This document shows, one piece after another, positions 23,191-33,030 of a stretch of 64,000 bases of DNA. A program made the translations under genes and the position numbers. The notes beneath the pieces are model-generated. The model saw only the letters and a list, made by a program, of their open reading frames with translations, searched no databases and had not been told where the DNA came from. How positions within the stretch are numbered: position 1 is the first letter of the stretch; each line of letters opens with the position of its first letter. The stretch covers positions 60,866-124,865 of the forward strand of contig KV918994.1 in assembly GCA_002049455.2 (NCBI GenBank). Direction: 5' to 3'. The DNA is from Porphyra umbilicalis. Its lineage: Eukaryota; Rhodophyta; Bangiophyceae; Bangiales; Bangiaceae.

Positions 23191-25967
23191 CATCCTTTTG
23201 TAGCCTGTCGCTATCGTAAACACGTTTCTTCTCACCGTTTAGCTCCGATTCCTTTTTTTGGCTCCACCAATCAGAGTGTCTAGCTCCTACACAGAGATCA
23301 CAGCAGAGCGTGGCTCTATTAATCGGACACTTCGGCTCCAGGAGGCAGACGGAGGCGACGACCGAGCCAGGACAGCCGCTCGCAGCGTCCGGTTGTGCGC
23401 GTCATATGCAGAGCCCGCCGAAGCTTTGGAGGTGGTGGAAAACGTACCTGCTCCCTTTGATAACGCAGGGTGCATTTCCCTACGCGGGAGTCGCGTTGGT
23501 ATGGCTCCTTGGCACCGACGCATGGTCGTATGACACAAGGTGCCCCCCGGTGGTACGGGTACAACAGAACGTCTCGCAGGTTGTGAGCTCTCCCCAGGAC
23601 ACGCGATACCCCTGAGCAGTTCGTGTACCACCAGCAGTCCTCACCCACATAGATTCATTAAAAGCGATACTCATTCCCCGTCGCAAAGGAGGTTGGCTCG
23701 CGGTGCCGGCATCGACTGGTGTGGCTTGAGAGCGCCTGCACCGGCATCCTTGCCGAGTTTCCATCCATTCTTGGCCTCCTTTGTCACCTTGCCCGCCACC
23801 AATATGATGCTGAGCCCCGCCGTCGATCACAAGAGAGTGATACTCGCAAGCTATATGCGCGAGGGCAAAGCCGCTCTTACGCACAGCGCGGAGCCTGGAG
23901 GGATTTTGAAGGTGGTGGGGAAGAGTGGCCGATGCTGGGAGGCTGAGACACGCATGCCCGCGATTTACGTTGATGGACAACATGTACATCATGGCGGATG
24001 ATCACAATGCCAAGCGGGCACCGAATGGTACGACAACAAAGACCGGGGGGCGTATTGCGTATAAAGCACGCACCAGGGGCGGCGTGGATCATTTGAGAAG
24101 TGGCGGCAGGGGAGATAGTGAAAACAAGCGTAGGAGGCTGAAGAGAGGAACTGGACGGGAAGGCTGAGTTGGGCCGTTGCGGCAGGCCCAGGTCCCGGAA
24201 CCCGAGCATCATGGCGCAGGCTATAAGACGACACAGTGGCGGAAACAACTGGGTGCATAGAAATGCAATCTGTATGCACTGACGAGGTCTGCAAAGACAT
24301 GTCAGGGCATTGCCACAAGCCGTCGCATTCACGGGGTGAGGCACTCGCGTGTCGTTGGGGTTGGAAAGGTCGCCCGGTGCAGCCACTCACATGCTTCCCA
24401 AAATGGAACACAAGGTGCAATACCAAGCGAAAAGTAGATCCAATTGAGATTCATTAACGTCGAAGTATCACGGGACAAGACGAGCTTGATGCAGGTGACG
24501 GACCGAAGATGGGACCAGCAGAGGGGGCAACGCACGGTTGCACGCAGGGTGAAAGAGCCATGCAGGCCCCAGGATGGTGATTACAAAACGTCCAGAGAGC
24601 AGAAAAAGGAGGTCTCGTGCAACGCCAGTGTCGAGCAGCAGTGTAGCTGTTCATGGCTCCCCTGACCTGCACCCTGAGGCGGAGCAGCCGCCATCTCCAA
24701 CACTCACCTCCAGGCTGACGTGCTTCTCTGTCCACTCCGCTCGTGCGCGGCACCACCCAAGTCACCGTGACACAAACACATACACCCAGTACTGGACGAA
24801 AAAAAACCGTGCATGCCTCCAGTCCTCGCGTCGCCTGACTGAGCCCCCCCCCCCCCCCCCGCCTGTCTCCCCGCCGCCCCCTCCCCCTGCCCCCCCCCCC
24901 CCCCCCCCTCACCCCTGTCGAAAACGTCAAAGTCTTGACCGACAACTCCACGGAAGGCTTCGTGGCCGCGTGGAGGTTGGCCTCTGTTGGTTGTTGGCCT
25001 CGGCGAGGGTGCACATGCCGGTGCCGATCGTCTGCTGCTTGAGGTGCCGAGAAACGAGCAGCACAAGAACACAGATGGCAATAAAAGGAAGTGAGACAAG
25101 AGCACGATAGGGAGCTGCTCCTTGTTAGAAATAAACTCGTCAAAAAAGTCGTCGAAGCCCCGCATCACATCCCCTCCCGATGCAAGAAAGGAGGACATCC
25201 GCACGCGTACCCCTCAATTCACGCTCGCTCACGTACCGTGCACACAACCTTGCGGGGCTCGTTAGACCGAGAAGAGCAGGGGGGTGCCGGTGGCTGTGGC
25301 GGCAGCGCTGATGAAGAAGGCAGCGGTGCCGCCGAAGAAAGCGACCGCAGCGAGAGCGGTGTCGGCGGTACACAACGCGCCCATCGCAGTTGTCGGTAGG
25401 CGAAAGCCACCGCTCGAGGCGAGTCCGGTGGTCAAGAACGCTCAGCTGCTCTTTGCCCGTGCGAGCGCGTCCTCTCGGATGAGGAGCGCGTTTGCCCGAA
25501 TACGCGCGCGCGCGCGCGCACACTGTCTTCATCATCAGCCTCGTTCAAACTGCGAATGAGTTACCGTGGTCCTTGCTTGGAGGACTTTGATCGAGCTTGT
25601 CAGTCCATATCGCCTATCCCAACCCCACCCCTCCCGCCCATACATCAGATGCCGATGATTGGAGCGTGATTGTATCTGGGCGAATCTCTTGACACGCCCG
25701 TCGAACCGCCACAATCTGATCCTAACGCAACCCCACGTTCATGGCGTACCCGCATGCCTGGGATGGGCCAACACGGCTGAAATTGCCGTGCGGGCTGTCC
25801 GTGCACCTGTCACCTCTTGGGTGGCTGCGACCCACTCGCTGCGGAGCCACAGACACCCAGTCTCATTTGTGGCTGGCGCTCGCCCTTGTCCAACTAACTA
25901 GTTTAAAAACTGGTTATTGGCTACCGAACACATCGGATGAACTGGTTCGTTCGGCCGCGCGAACCAA
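23191..25967. other. No confident gene
   Basis: Holds a C-rich tract (24846-24908), a short alternating GC dinucleotide tract (25505-25520) and many short frames. On the minus strand 25270-25450 encodes a hydrophobic segment (SAAATATGTPLLFSV), and 25060-25200 another (LPIVLLSHFLLLPSVFLCC). They could be exons of a small membrane protein, but I could not join them. Nothing else is recognisable. Confidence 0.35.
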
Positions 25968-26024
25968 TTCCCTGGCCTTTAGGACAGGGTGCTCTCAAAG
26001 TGTAGTGATGCGCACATATAATTA

Positions 26025-26110
26025 GATCACGGGACTTGCTCTCCGTTTCAGAGGTGGCAGTCTGCATTCGTGTCCTCAGGGATCTGAGGGCGTGTCAGCG
26101 TTGGAAGGGT
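26025..26110 (-). repeat. 86-bp dispersed repeat, copy 2
   Basis: Reverse complement of 12450-12535 with seven differences and no gaps. Here it lies just inside the left TIR of the 25968-27340 element. The minus strand reads TRPQIPEDTNADCHL before the stop, parallel to the end of the gag frame at 12512. Confidence 0.8.
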
Positions 26111-26697
26111 CTCGATGACGCAAAAAGCGAATAGAGTTACGTTGCTGAGAGGGACTGCCCTGCCGAAGGGGTCACAGGGCCCGGACGGCGCGTGCCCCCC
26201 TGCCCCCCCCCACCGCCCTGAGTTGCGCGCGGCGACCACGCGCAGCGACTTCCGGGGTTCGAAGCGCTCACGATAACCCGCGGGTGATCGTGCCTGCGCG
26301 CCGGCTTCTGTTGCGGCGGCGCGTCGGCGGTTGCTGACGCCATCTACCGGCGCGGTTAGAGGCGCCCCGTCGCGCGGCGGTCGAATACACCCGCCCACCC
26401 GTGCGCGGTGTCGGCCGCCCCGCCCGCCGCGCGCAGATGCGCTGCGCGGCGGGGTGACGGTCCTGCCCGTGGGCGTTGCGCGACGCCGGCGGGCCGCCCC
26501 CGCTGCGGTGGCGGCGGCGGCACCCCTTCCCCCGCCCCACGCCCCCCCCGCCACGGCAACGTGGCCGTACGTGCCCCCGGGCGTGCTCGCGGCCATGGAG
26601 CCAGCCGGCGTGCCCGGTGTCGACGCGTCGCCGAGCGGGCCACCGCCCTGAAGGCCAGGGTGTTGCACGCACGTGCCTGGAATTTTGGGCAACCCTA

Positions 26698-26777
26698 GTC
26701 CGAGTGTCCTGAATAGGGTGCGCGTGCCGTATTTCGGCTTCGAATAGGCCATGCGCGACCTATTGTGACACTCGGAC
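26698..26777. mobile_element. 80-bp TA-flanked fold-back (mini-MITE)
   Basis: Begins GTCCGAGTGTC and ends with its exact reverse complement GACACTCGGAC, flanked by TA on both sides. Pairing continues inward (AATAGG with CCTATT). A TA duplication plus TIRs suggests a Tc1/mariner-type MITE, or a transcribed hairpin. Confidence 0.6.
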
Positions 26778-26959
26778 TATCAATCCGAGTTGGACTTATC
26801 CCAACTCGAGGAGGTCGTTCGACGTTCAATAGGGTTCAATAGGGCACGTTCACATTGACACACAGCTGTTCGTGGCCTATTAAGCGAATTTAGACACGTT
26901 TCACCAATAATTGAGACACGTTGCGATAGACCGACATTGCTGGGTTTGCTCTAAGCATA

Positions 26960-27289
26960 TGTGGCGGCTGATTTTAGAATCCGCGATCTAGGTGAGCTTC
27001 ATCGAACGGAGATACGGCGAGTTAAAGATTGTTCGATCTAAAGTCACACGGGTCAATCCTGAGTCGCGATCCCCCTTCATGGGTGATCTGGCCAGACCTT
27101 TCCTGGTTCTGGGCTAAAGTCAGCAGAACGTCAAGGATCGAGAAAATTACATCCCTGCTCTGGGATTTGATTCACTGCAGATGGCGAAGGCGGCGTTCGA
27201 CAGTTCGTGACGAGACGATTCTTGAGGTCTGAATAGGTCAGAAATGTTGACAGCCCCATAGATCGCGGATTCTAAAATCAGCCGCCACA
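26960..27289. mobile_element. 330-bp TA-flanked MITE with perfect 31-bp TIRs
   Basis: Starts TGTGGCGGCTGATTTTAGAA and continues TCCGCGATCTA. The last 31 bases are the exact reverse complement. TA flanks both ends (26958-26959 and 27290-27291). This fits a Tc1/mariner-derived MITE. Perfect TIRs suggest recent insertion, here next to the right TIR of the larger element. Confidence 0.85.
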
Positions 27290-27668
27290 TATGTGTGCAT
27301 CACTACACTTTGAGAGCACCCTGTCCAAAAGACCAGGGAAAACAGTCTCGACAGCGGATGGCGCATGGGTCTATCTTATTCGTCGCACGAATAGACCATA
27401 TCATCGTCGCCCAATGCTCGTCAGACAATTGACCGGCAATCCAACCCGTCATCGTTCGATGTCCCATCTTTTTCGAGGGGATGACGCAACGGCCCTTTAA
27501 ATCGACGTCAGCACTACCGCAGACCACACAGCAAGCGATCTCTCCAGCTTAGGGGCCGCGTGTGAGAATTGGCATGGGAGGTCCCCCTCCCTTTGTGTTG
27601 GGATGCTGCACGCGCCTGTGCTCTGCGCGTGCATCAAGAGCCTACTGCCGCGTGCAACAGCGAAGAAT

Positions 27669-27676
27669 TATAATAG
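27669..27676 (+). promoter_or_regulatory. TATA-like promoter element
   Basis: TATAATAG lies 129 bases upstream of the ATG at 27798, almost the same spacing as the TATA-like site of the SAP gene. Inferred from position. Confidence 0.35.
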
Positions 27677-27797
27677 GGGGGTCGCCGCACGTTTTCTGCC
27701 TCACAGGTCTCCTCCAGTACAACTCCACCCCTCGCCAGCAGATGCCTTCCGCGTTCTCCTCGATACCAAACTCATTGTGCCCCCACCTCCGCTCACC

Positions 27798-28520
27798 ATG
27801 GTTGCGCGCTGCGGTCAGCAGCTGGTGCCCATCTTCTGCTCCCTGCTGCTCCTTGCGTCTTCCACACCATGTGGTCGTGCCCTTCCCGTCTACCAGGAAC
27901 GCCCTCTGCTCAACGCCACCGAGGTGGATACGCTGCTGCCCATCCGGACCTCGGAAAAGCCTGCGGTGCGGCGCGACTTCTCGCCAGAGCTGGAAGCAGC
28001 TGGCCGCACCACCAAGCTTAAGTTGACCGCGTGCTCCGCAGAAGAGCGTTCACGCGCCTGGTCGCTCCGACGCCCAACCTCCCCAACGTTCGCACCTGTC
28101 GGCAGCTCTATGACTCCTAGAAACGACCCAACCGTGCTGAAAAGGGTCGTGGTGCAGGCGTGGGAGGTCAGCTGGGTGCACATCGTGCTAACGCCGGCAA
28201 CGGTTAAGCTGCACCCTAAGCCGACGCAACGTCTGATTGCCTTCTTCCGCAAGCCCTCTACAGAGCCACCCGAGAATCCGCGAGTAATCTTTCCGCGCTC
28301 CCCGGGCCTCAGAGGCTGTCCTTTCCTGCAGTGGGAGGCCAAGGTGGTCGCACAAGCACGCAAGGGGCCCGTCGACTTTTTTATCGCCTACCGCTACGAT
28401 CACAACCGCTCCGAGGTGCGCCCGGTGTGGATTCACTCGGCCATGCGGTACGTGACCAAGGAAGCCAACTCACCGATCACCGTCACTCGCCACGAGGGGT
28501 GGGGCTTTGACAACGTCTAG
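27798..28520 (+). CDS. Small secreted protein of unknown family
   Basis: A 240-residue frame from the ATG at 27798, chosen because it begins a classic signal peptide: charged start, hydrophobic core PIFCSLLLLASS, then a likely cleavage around CGRA-LP. One potential N-glycosylation site (NAT) follows. No known domain is recognised. The C-terminal third (FLQWEAKVVAQARKGPVDFF, AYRYDHNRSEVRPVWIHS, TRHEGWGFDNV) is repeated in a truncated duplicate at 30.8-31.1 kb. Between the copies this stretch changes mostly at third codon positions, whereas beyond the TAG changes fall at all positions. That supports the protein being real and the stop genuine. The gene probably acts outside the cell or in the secretory pathway. 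Confidence 0.65.
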   Translation: MVARCGQQLVPIFCSLLLLASSTPCGRALPVYQERPLLNATEVDTLLPIRTSEKPAVRRDFSPELEAAGRTTKLKLTACSAEERSRAWSLRRPTSPTFAPVGSSMTPRNDPTVLKRVVVQAWEVSWVHIVLTPATVKLHPKPTQRLIAFFRKPSTEPPENPRVIFPRSPGLRGCPFLQWEAKVVAQARKGPVDFFIAYRYDHNRSEVRPVWIHSAMRYVTKEANSPITVTRHEGWGFDNV

Positions 28521-28890
28521 GTGGGGGTGACCACGTCGCGCGTGGCGGCGGTGCTCAAAGGCGTGACGGTCGAGTCTCTGTGGTGCCACGCAACGGCTTG
28601 CTTTCCGGCTTAGGGACGTGCGCAATTTTCGCACATCTATATAGTCTTTGCTTTGCCATCGCTGTGACCGTCTGGGCCAGGTGCCGCTCGGATCAACACG
28701 TCCATAAACCGGCCTGCATGCGTCACCCCTGTTGGTCGTCCCGGAAAAAACAACCGCAACCCCACCACCGCTCGCCGCTGCTCCCCTGTCGCGTCGAGTC
28801 CCGCGTACGCCCCGACGTTCCTGGTGCCCGCGTCGTTGCCACAGACAGGGGCCGCCGTCACCCCCCCGCCCTGCCGCGTCGCGCGGCGGC
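28216..28890 (+). repeat. Segmental duplication, copy 1
   Basis: Runs from within the secreted-protein gene into its 3' flank. It matches 30762-31440 in direct orientation with scattered substitutions and a few small indels. Conserved landmarks include AAGCCGACGCAACGTCTG, GACAACGTCTAGGTGGGGGT and CATAAACCGGCCTG. Confidence 0.8.
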
Positions 28891-30761
28891 GTAATCCCCA
28901 ACGGTCGCCTCCGTCGCTTCACAGACGCGTGCAATGGCGCCAACCAACAACGCCTCGGCCACGGCGACGGCGCCACACGCCCGAGCATCCCCAACCGCCA
29001 TCCGCCGCCCGCCGCCCGCCACTCACCGCCCATTGTCCTCTGCCTGCTCAACCCCCTCGTCTCTAGCACGCGGTGGCTGCCAGACATATCTAAGGCCCGG
29101 GCGGCAGTCCTTAAGTCTATCTCATCTTATTAGTCCTATGGAAAAACGGCTCTGGTTTCGGCACATGTACATCAATCGACCCCAAAATTCGTAGACGTAT
29201 CAGAGGGTGGCCCTCGGGTCCTCAGAAGAAAAAACGGAGCACGAAGCGCAGCACATCCCACCCGTTGATGCCCACTTCCCCATTCGTATCGATCAGGGGC
29301 ATCCGATCCGCCCGATTCTCGACAGCACCCGATTTATGACTGACCAAATCGGGAGGAACGCAAGGACAGGGAGGCTACGTTTTCAGCCTCGTGATCGAGA
29401 TCTCGTCATGGAGAAGGAGCAAGGACGGTGGCAGCTGACCAAAGGAAGAGAATTCACAGTGAACAAGTATCTGAGAAGCGTCAGCCATATCAACTTACTG
29501 GCAGCGGCCTCCGACTAATGCGCACAGCTGGACGCCCACCGGCGTCGGCGGCATGCTGCCCTGGCTGTCGGCGCCGGCTGCCACCGCCCCCGCACGCGCG
29601 CCGTCTGAGCGCAGTTCCGCCTCCGTCCCCTGCCCCCCCCCCCCCCCACCCGCCCACGCTCGGGCCCTTCTGGTGGTGGGCCGGCGCGGTTGGCCCGTGC
29701 GGGCTGTGGGGTCGGCAACGGGGCGGTGGATGTAGGCGCGGTGGCGGATACGGTTGCGATCGCAGCGCCGCCGCCGGCAGCGGCGGGTGCAGCCGTAGCG
29801 CTGACGCCGCTTGCCACGGCGGGTGCGGCGCACGCGACCACGTCCGCGGTTGGAGCTCGCCCGTCGCCGGCGGCGTCAGCCGCCGCGCTGAAGTGCAGAG
29901 CGGCGCTCGTCGCCACCGGCGCGACGCTCGTCACCGCCGACGCAAAGCAACTGCAGTTGCGGAGCAGCTGTTCCCCCAACCCCCCCCCCACCCCCCCCCG
30001 CCCCCCCCCACATAGCGCTCCCCGGCGGCGCCGTTGCTTTTCTGGAGCGAATAGTCCGCTTCGGCCACCGGTGCAGTGGCACACACACGCTGCCCCACGA
30101 CGGCGACCGCGGGAGGCTCGACAGCGACGGCGGGGGAAGGGTGGGGGGGTAAGTGTGCGATGGCGCTTGAGCCACTCAGAGAGGCTTTCGAGGGCATTCT
30201 TGGTTTTAATTTGGGAGTGCCCATGCACAGGCGCTCATTGGCTACTGACGAAGCGCGCGACTCGATGCACTGCCGGATCTCGTGAGATCGAATGTCAGAA
30301 GTCGCGCAAGAGATCGCACTTGTGGATGAGCGAACTTTTAAGTAGCCTCCCAATGTCATGGGATCGCTGCAACAAAACGTTTACGCTTCTTCTCGACATA
30401 CTCTTTACGGACGTCTACCTTCGGCCAGTGGGTTTGGAGCGCTGCGCAGAATAGTGCACTCGAATGCACGAGGTATGTGAACATGGGACAAATGCGAGAA
30501 ACGGTGCTGTGACCTCGTGCGGCTCGCCCAGTGTGCCGGAAGGCCTGAAAACGATGCGTCTGAGCCGTATCTTTTCGACATAGGTGTGCCGTTGAAGGGC
30601 TTCCTACAGAAGAATGCGTACCATTTCTTGCAGTAAAAAGGGTTGGCGGGTCTCTATCCCTTGTGTGAAGACTGCTTGTCATTTGCGGTCGTAGCGGCGG
30701 AGTTCTGGTCTCTTCAAAAAAAAGTGCGGTTCTCAGAGGACTAATAGAGTGAGACAGACTT
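28891..30761. other. Spacer between duplicate copies; no gene
   Basis: 29.5-30.1 kb is very GC-rich with C runs at 29634-29651 and 29980-30012. Long frames there are compositional. The rest has balanced composition but no recognisable coding sequence. Confidence 0.4.
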
Positions 30762-31067
30762 TAAGCCGACGCAACGTCTGTTTGCCTCGTTCCGCAAGAA
30801 CGCTTTGGCGTCACACCCGAGATGGCACGAGCAGTCTTCCCTCCATCCCCGGCCCTCACCCGTTGTACTTTCCTGCAATGGGAGGCCAAGGTGGTCGCAC
30901 AAGCACGCAAGGGGCCCGTCGACTTCTTTTTCGCTTACCGCTACGACCACAACCGCTCTGAGGTGCGCCCGGTGTGGATTCACTCGACCATGCGGTACGT
31001 GTTCAAGGAACCCAACACATCGGTCGCCGTCACTCGCCACGAGGGGTGGGGCTTTGACAACGTCTAG
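30762..31067 (+). pseudogene. Truncated duplicate of the secreted-protein gene
   Basis: Starts at a point equivalent to residue 140 of the 27798 gene, so signal peptide and N-terminal half are missing. The first part reads KPTQRLFASFRKN, then shifts frame, and from about 30870 it matches the parent again (FLQWEAKVVAQARKGPVDFF, AYRYDHNRSEVRPVWIHS, RHEGWGFDNV) up to the same TAG. The 3' flank is also duplicated, to about 31440. No start codon in context, so probably not expressed as the same protein. Confidence 0.7.
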
Positions 31068-31440
31068 GTGGGGGTGACCTCGTCGCGCGTGACGGAAGTG
31101 CTCAAACGCGTGACGGCCGAGTCTTTCGGGTGCCACACAACGGCATACATTTCGGCTGGGGGACGTGCGCATTTCTTGTACATCTCGTCTTTGCTTTGCA
31201 ATCGCTGTGACCGTCTGGGGCAGGTATTATACCGCGCGGATCGACTTGTCCATAAACCGGCCTGTATGCGTCACCTCTGTTCGTCGCCCCGGAAAAAGCA
31301 GCCGAAACCCCATCGCCACTCGTCGCTGCTCCCTTGCCGCGTCGAGTCCTGCGTACGCCCCGTTGTGCCCGCCGCCCGCGTCGCTGCCGCCGACAAGGGC
31401 CGCCGTCACCCCCCCGCCCTGCTGCGTCGAGCAGCGACGT

Positions 31441-33030
31441 CCTCCCCACCGGTCACCGGGGCGGGCGGTGGGCTCCGCTCCTCGCTGTCGAGGGGGGGGG
31501 CGGGGGGCGCCACCGCCGACACTGTCACGACGGCGGGGCCGACGCGGGCGGCCGCGGGAGTGGCGGCGGGCAGCGGGGGCCGCCGTGGTAGCAGCCGCGG
31601 CGGCGCCCCGTGGTGGGGACGTCGGCACGGCAGCGGCGGGCCGGCTACGAAAGCGCGCGCCGTGGCGCCGGGGCGTCGCAGGCCGGGCGTGGAAGCGGGG
31701 AGAGCAAGCGTTTCGATAAAAGAAAAAAATGTCGTGAAGATTGGTCTGAGGGCTCGAAGCGGCCGCCACGGCTACACGGGCGGCGCGGGGCGCCCGCGCC
31801 GCCCCGTCGACGCTGCGGGTGGAAGGACACGCAGCCCGTCGGGCGCCACCCCCCCGGCGCCACCCCCCCCCCCCCCGCCCGCACACACCACCGCCGTCGC
31901 CACGTCCGCGGCGGCGCCCGCCCGCCGCCGGCGGGCGTGCGCCGGCGCGGCGCCGACGCCACCCCCGCACGGCTCCCCACCCCCGGTCGGCGCGTCTGCC
32001 GGCGGCGACCGGGGGCGACGGCAGCTACGGCGCGCCGCTGTCGCCGCACGGCGCGGCCGCTACGTCCACGGTCGCGGGCGGCGCCGCCCCCCCGCGCGCA
32101 CCGCGGCGGGGGCGCGGCGCGCGCCGCAGCGGCGGCCGACAGCGTGCCGGGGCGCGCGTCGACAGCGAACAGCGTCGGTCCCGTGTCGCCCCGCCACGCG
32201 TCGAGGGCGCCGAGGGGGGTCGGGCGCGCCGGCGCACCCCGCCGGTGGGGGAGGGGGTGAGACGCGTGGGCGGGGGAGCCGCCGTCACGGGGCAGGGGCA
32301 TGGAACTCTGCGACGGGGCGGGGAGGGACGAGGGCCGCCGCAGGGAGGGGGCCGCGGGGCACGCAGCAGAGGAAGCGCAAAAGAAAAAAGCAGCGCGCGA
32401 GGCAGCCGCGGGAGAGCACTGGACGGCCGCAGCGGGGGGGCGCACCAAGGGAGGTGGGAGGCGGAGAGAGTGGACGCAGGCGATGGAGACGCCCGGCGGG
32501 TGTGCCGGGTCGCGAGGCGACGGCCGCGCAGGGCTGACTGCTGGGGCGATGCGTCAATCTATGGTGCGTCTCACAAGAACTGGACCTCGGTGCATCAGCT
32601 TCCGTTGCAAAATCTCTGTTCCATTGGCTCAGGCGGCGGTTCTTATGATGCTGAAGCGGATGTTGCGGATCCAATTTGTGTGAGGAGCACAATCAGCACC
32701 GTAGGTGAGCACACAGCTGTGGACGTTATTCAATATGTTCAATGACCCACATTGTTTTTCTATTACGACCTGTACAGTGTGGCCTAGCCAATGGAGTTTT
32801 CCAGAGGGATACAATGCCCTTCCCCGACACAGAAAAGACACACAGTTTGAACAACATTCGATACATACTCCTTTCATAACTGTAATCTACTTTTTCATTT
32901 CACACATCCAGTGCACCATCGCACAGGAAAACCTAGATTGCTCATTGAAGCACCGCCACTACGTCTCACGTGATCGCCGTTACAGCACGCGGCGCGGCGA
33001 GCGGCCCGTCGCCAAACCCCCCCCGCTCCC
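31441..33030. other. Extremely GC-rich low-complexity DNA; no gene
   Basis: 31.45-32.5 kb is almost entirely G and C with C and G runs. Long frames exist on every strand because stop codons are rare, not because of coding. 32.6-32.95 kb is AT-richer and featureless. Confidence 0.5.

Larger units (their letters stand above)
25968..27340. mobile_element. 1.37-kb non-autonomous element with 52-bp TIRs
   Basis: The left end 25968-26019 (starting TTCCCTGGCCTTTAGGACAG) is the reverse complement of 27289-27340 with three mismatches in 52 bp. The interior contains the second copy of the 86-bp repeat, a GC-rich low-complexity block (26.15-26.65 kb), an 80-bp hairpin element and a 330-bp MITE abutting the right TIR. 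No transposase frame. No target duplication is obvious outside the ends, so the superfamily is not assigned. Confidence 0.75.

Noticed and set aside
18242-26697. A giant hAT element from TAGGGTTGGCC to GGGCAACCCTA with near-identical flanks (7 of 8 bases)
   Set aside because: It would overlap, not nest with, the well-supported 25968-27340 element, and its right CCCTA is explained by the TA-flanked 80-bp hairpin. The flank match is probably chance.
31068-32745. Very long plus- and minus-strand frames (up to 489 codons) in 31.1-32.7 kb
   Set aside because: The DNA is nearly all G and C, so stops are rare in every frame. The translations are Arg/Ala/Pro/Gly noise with no domain.
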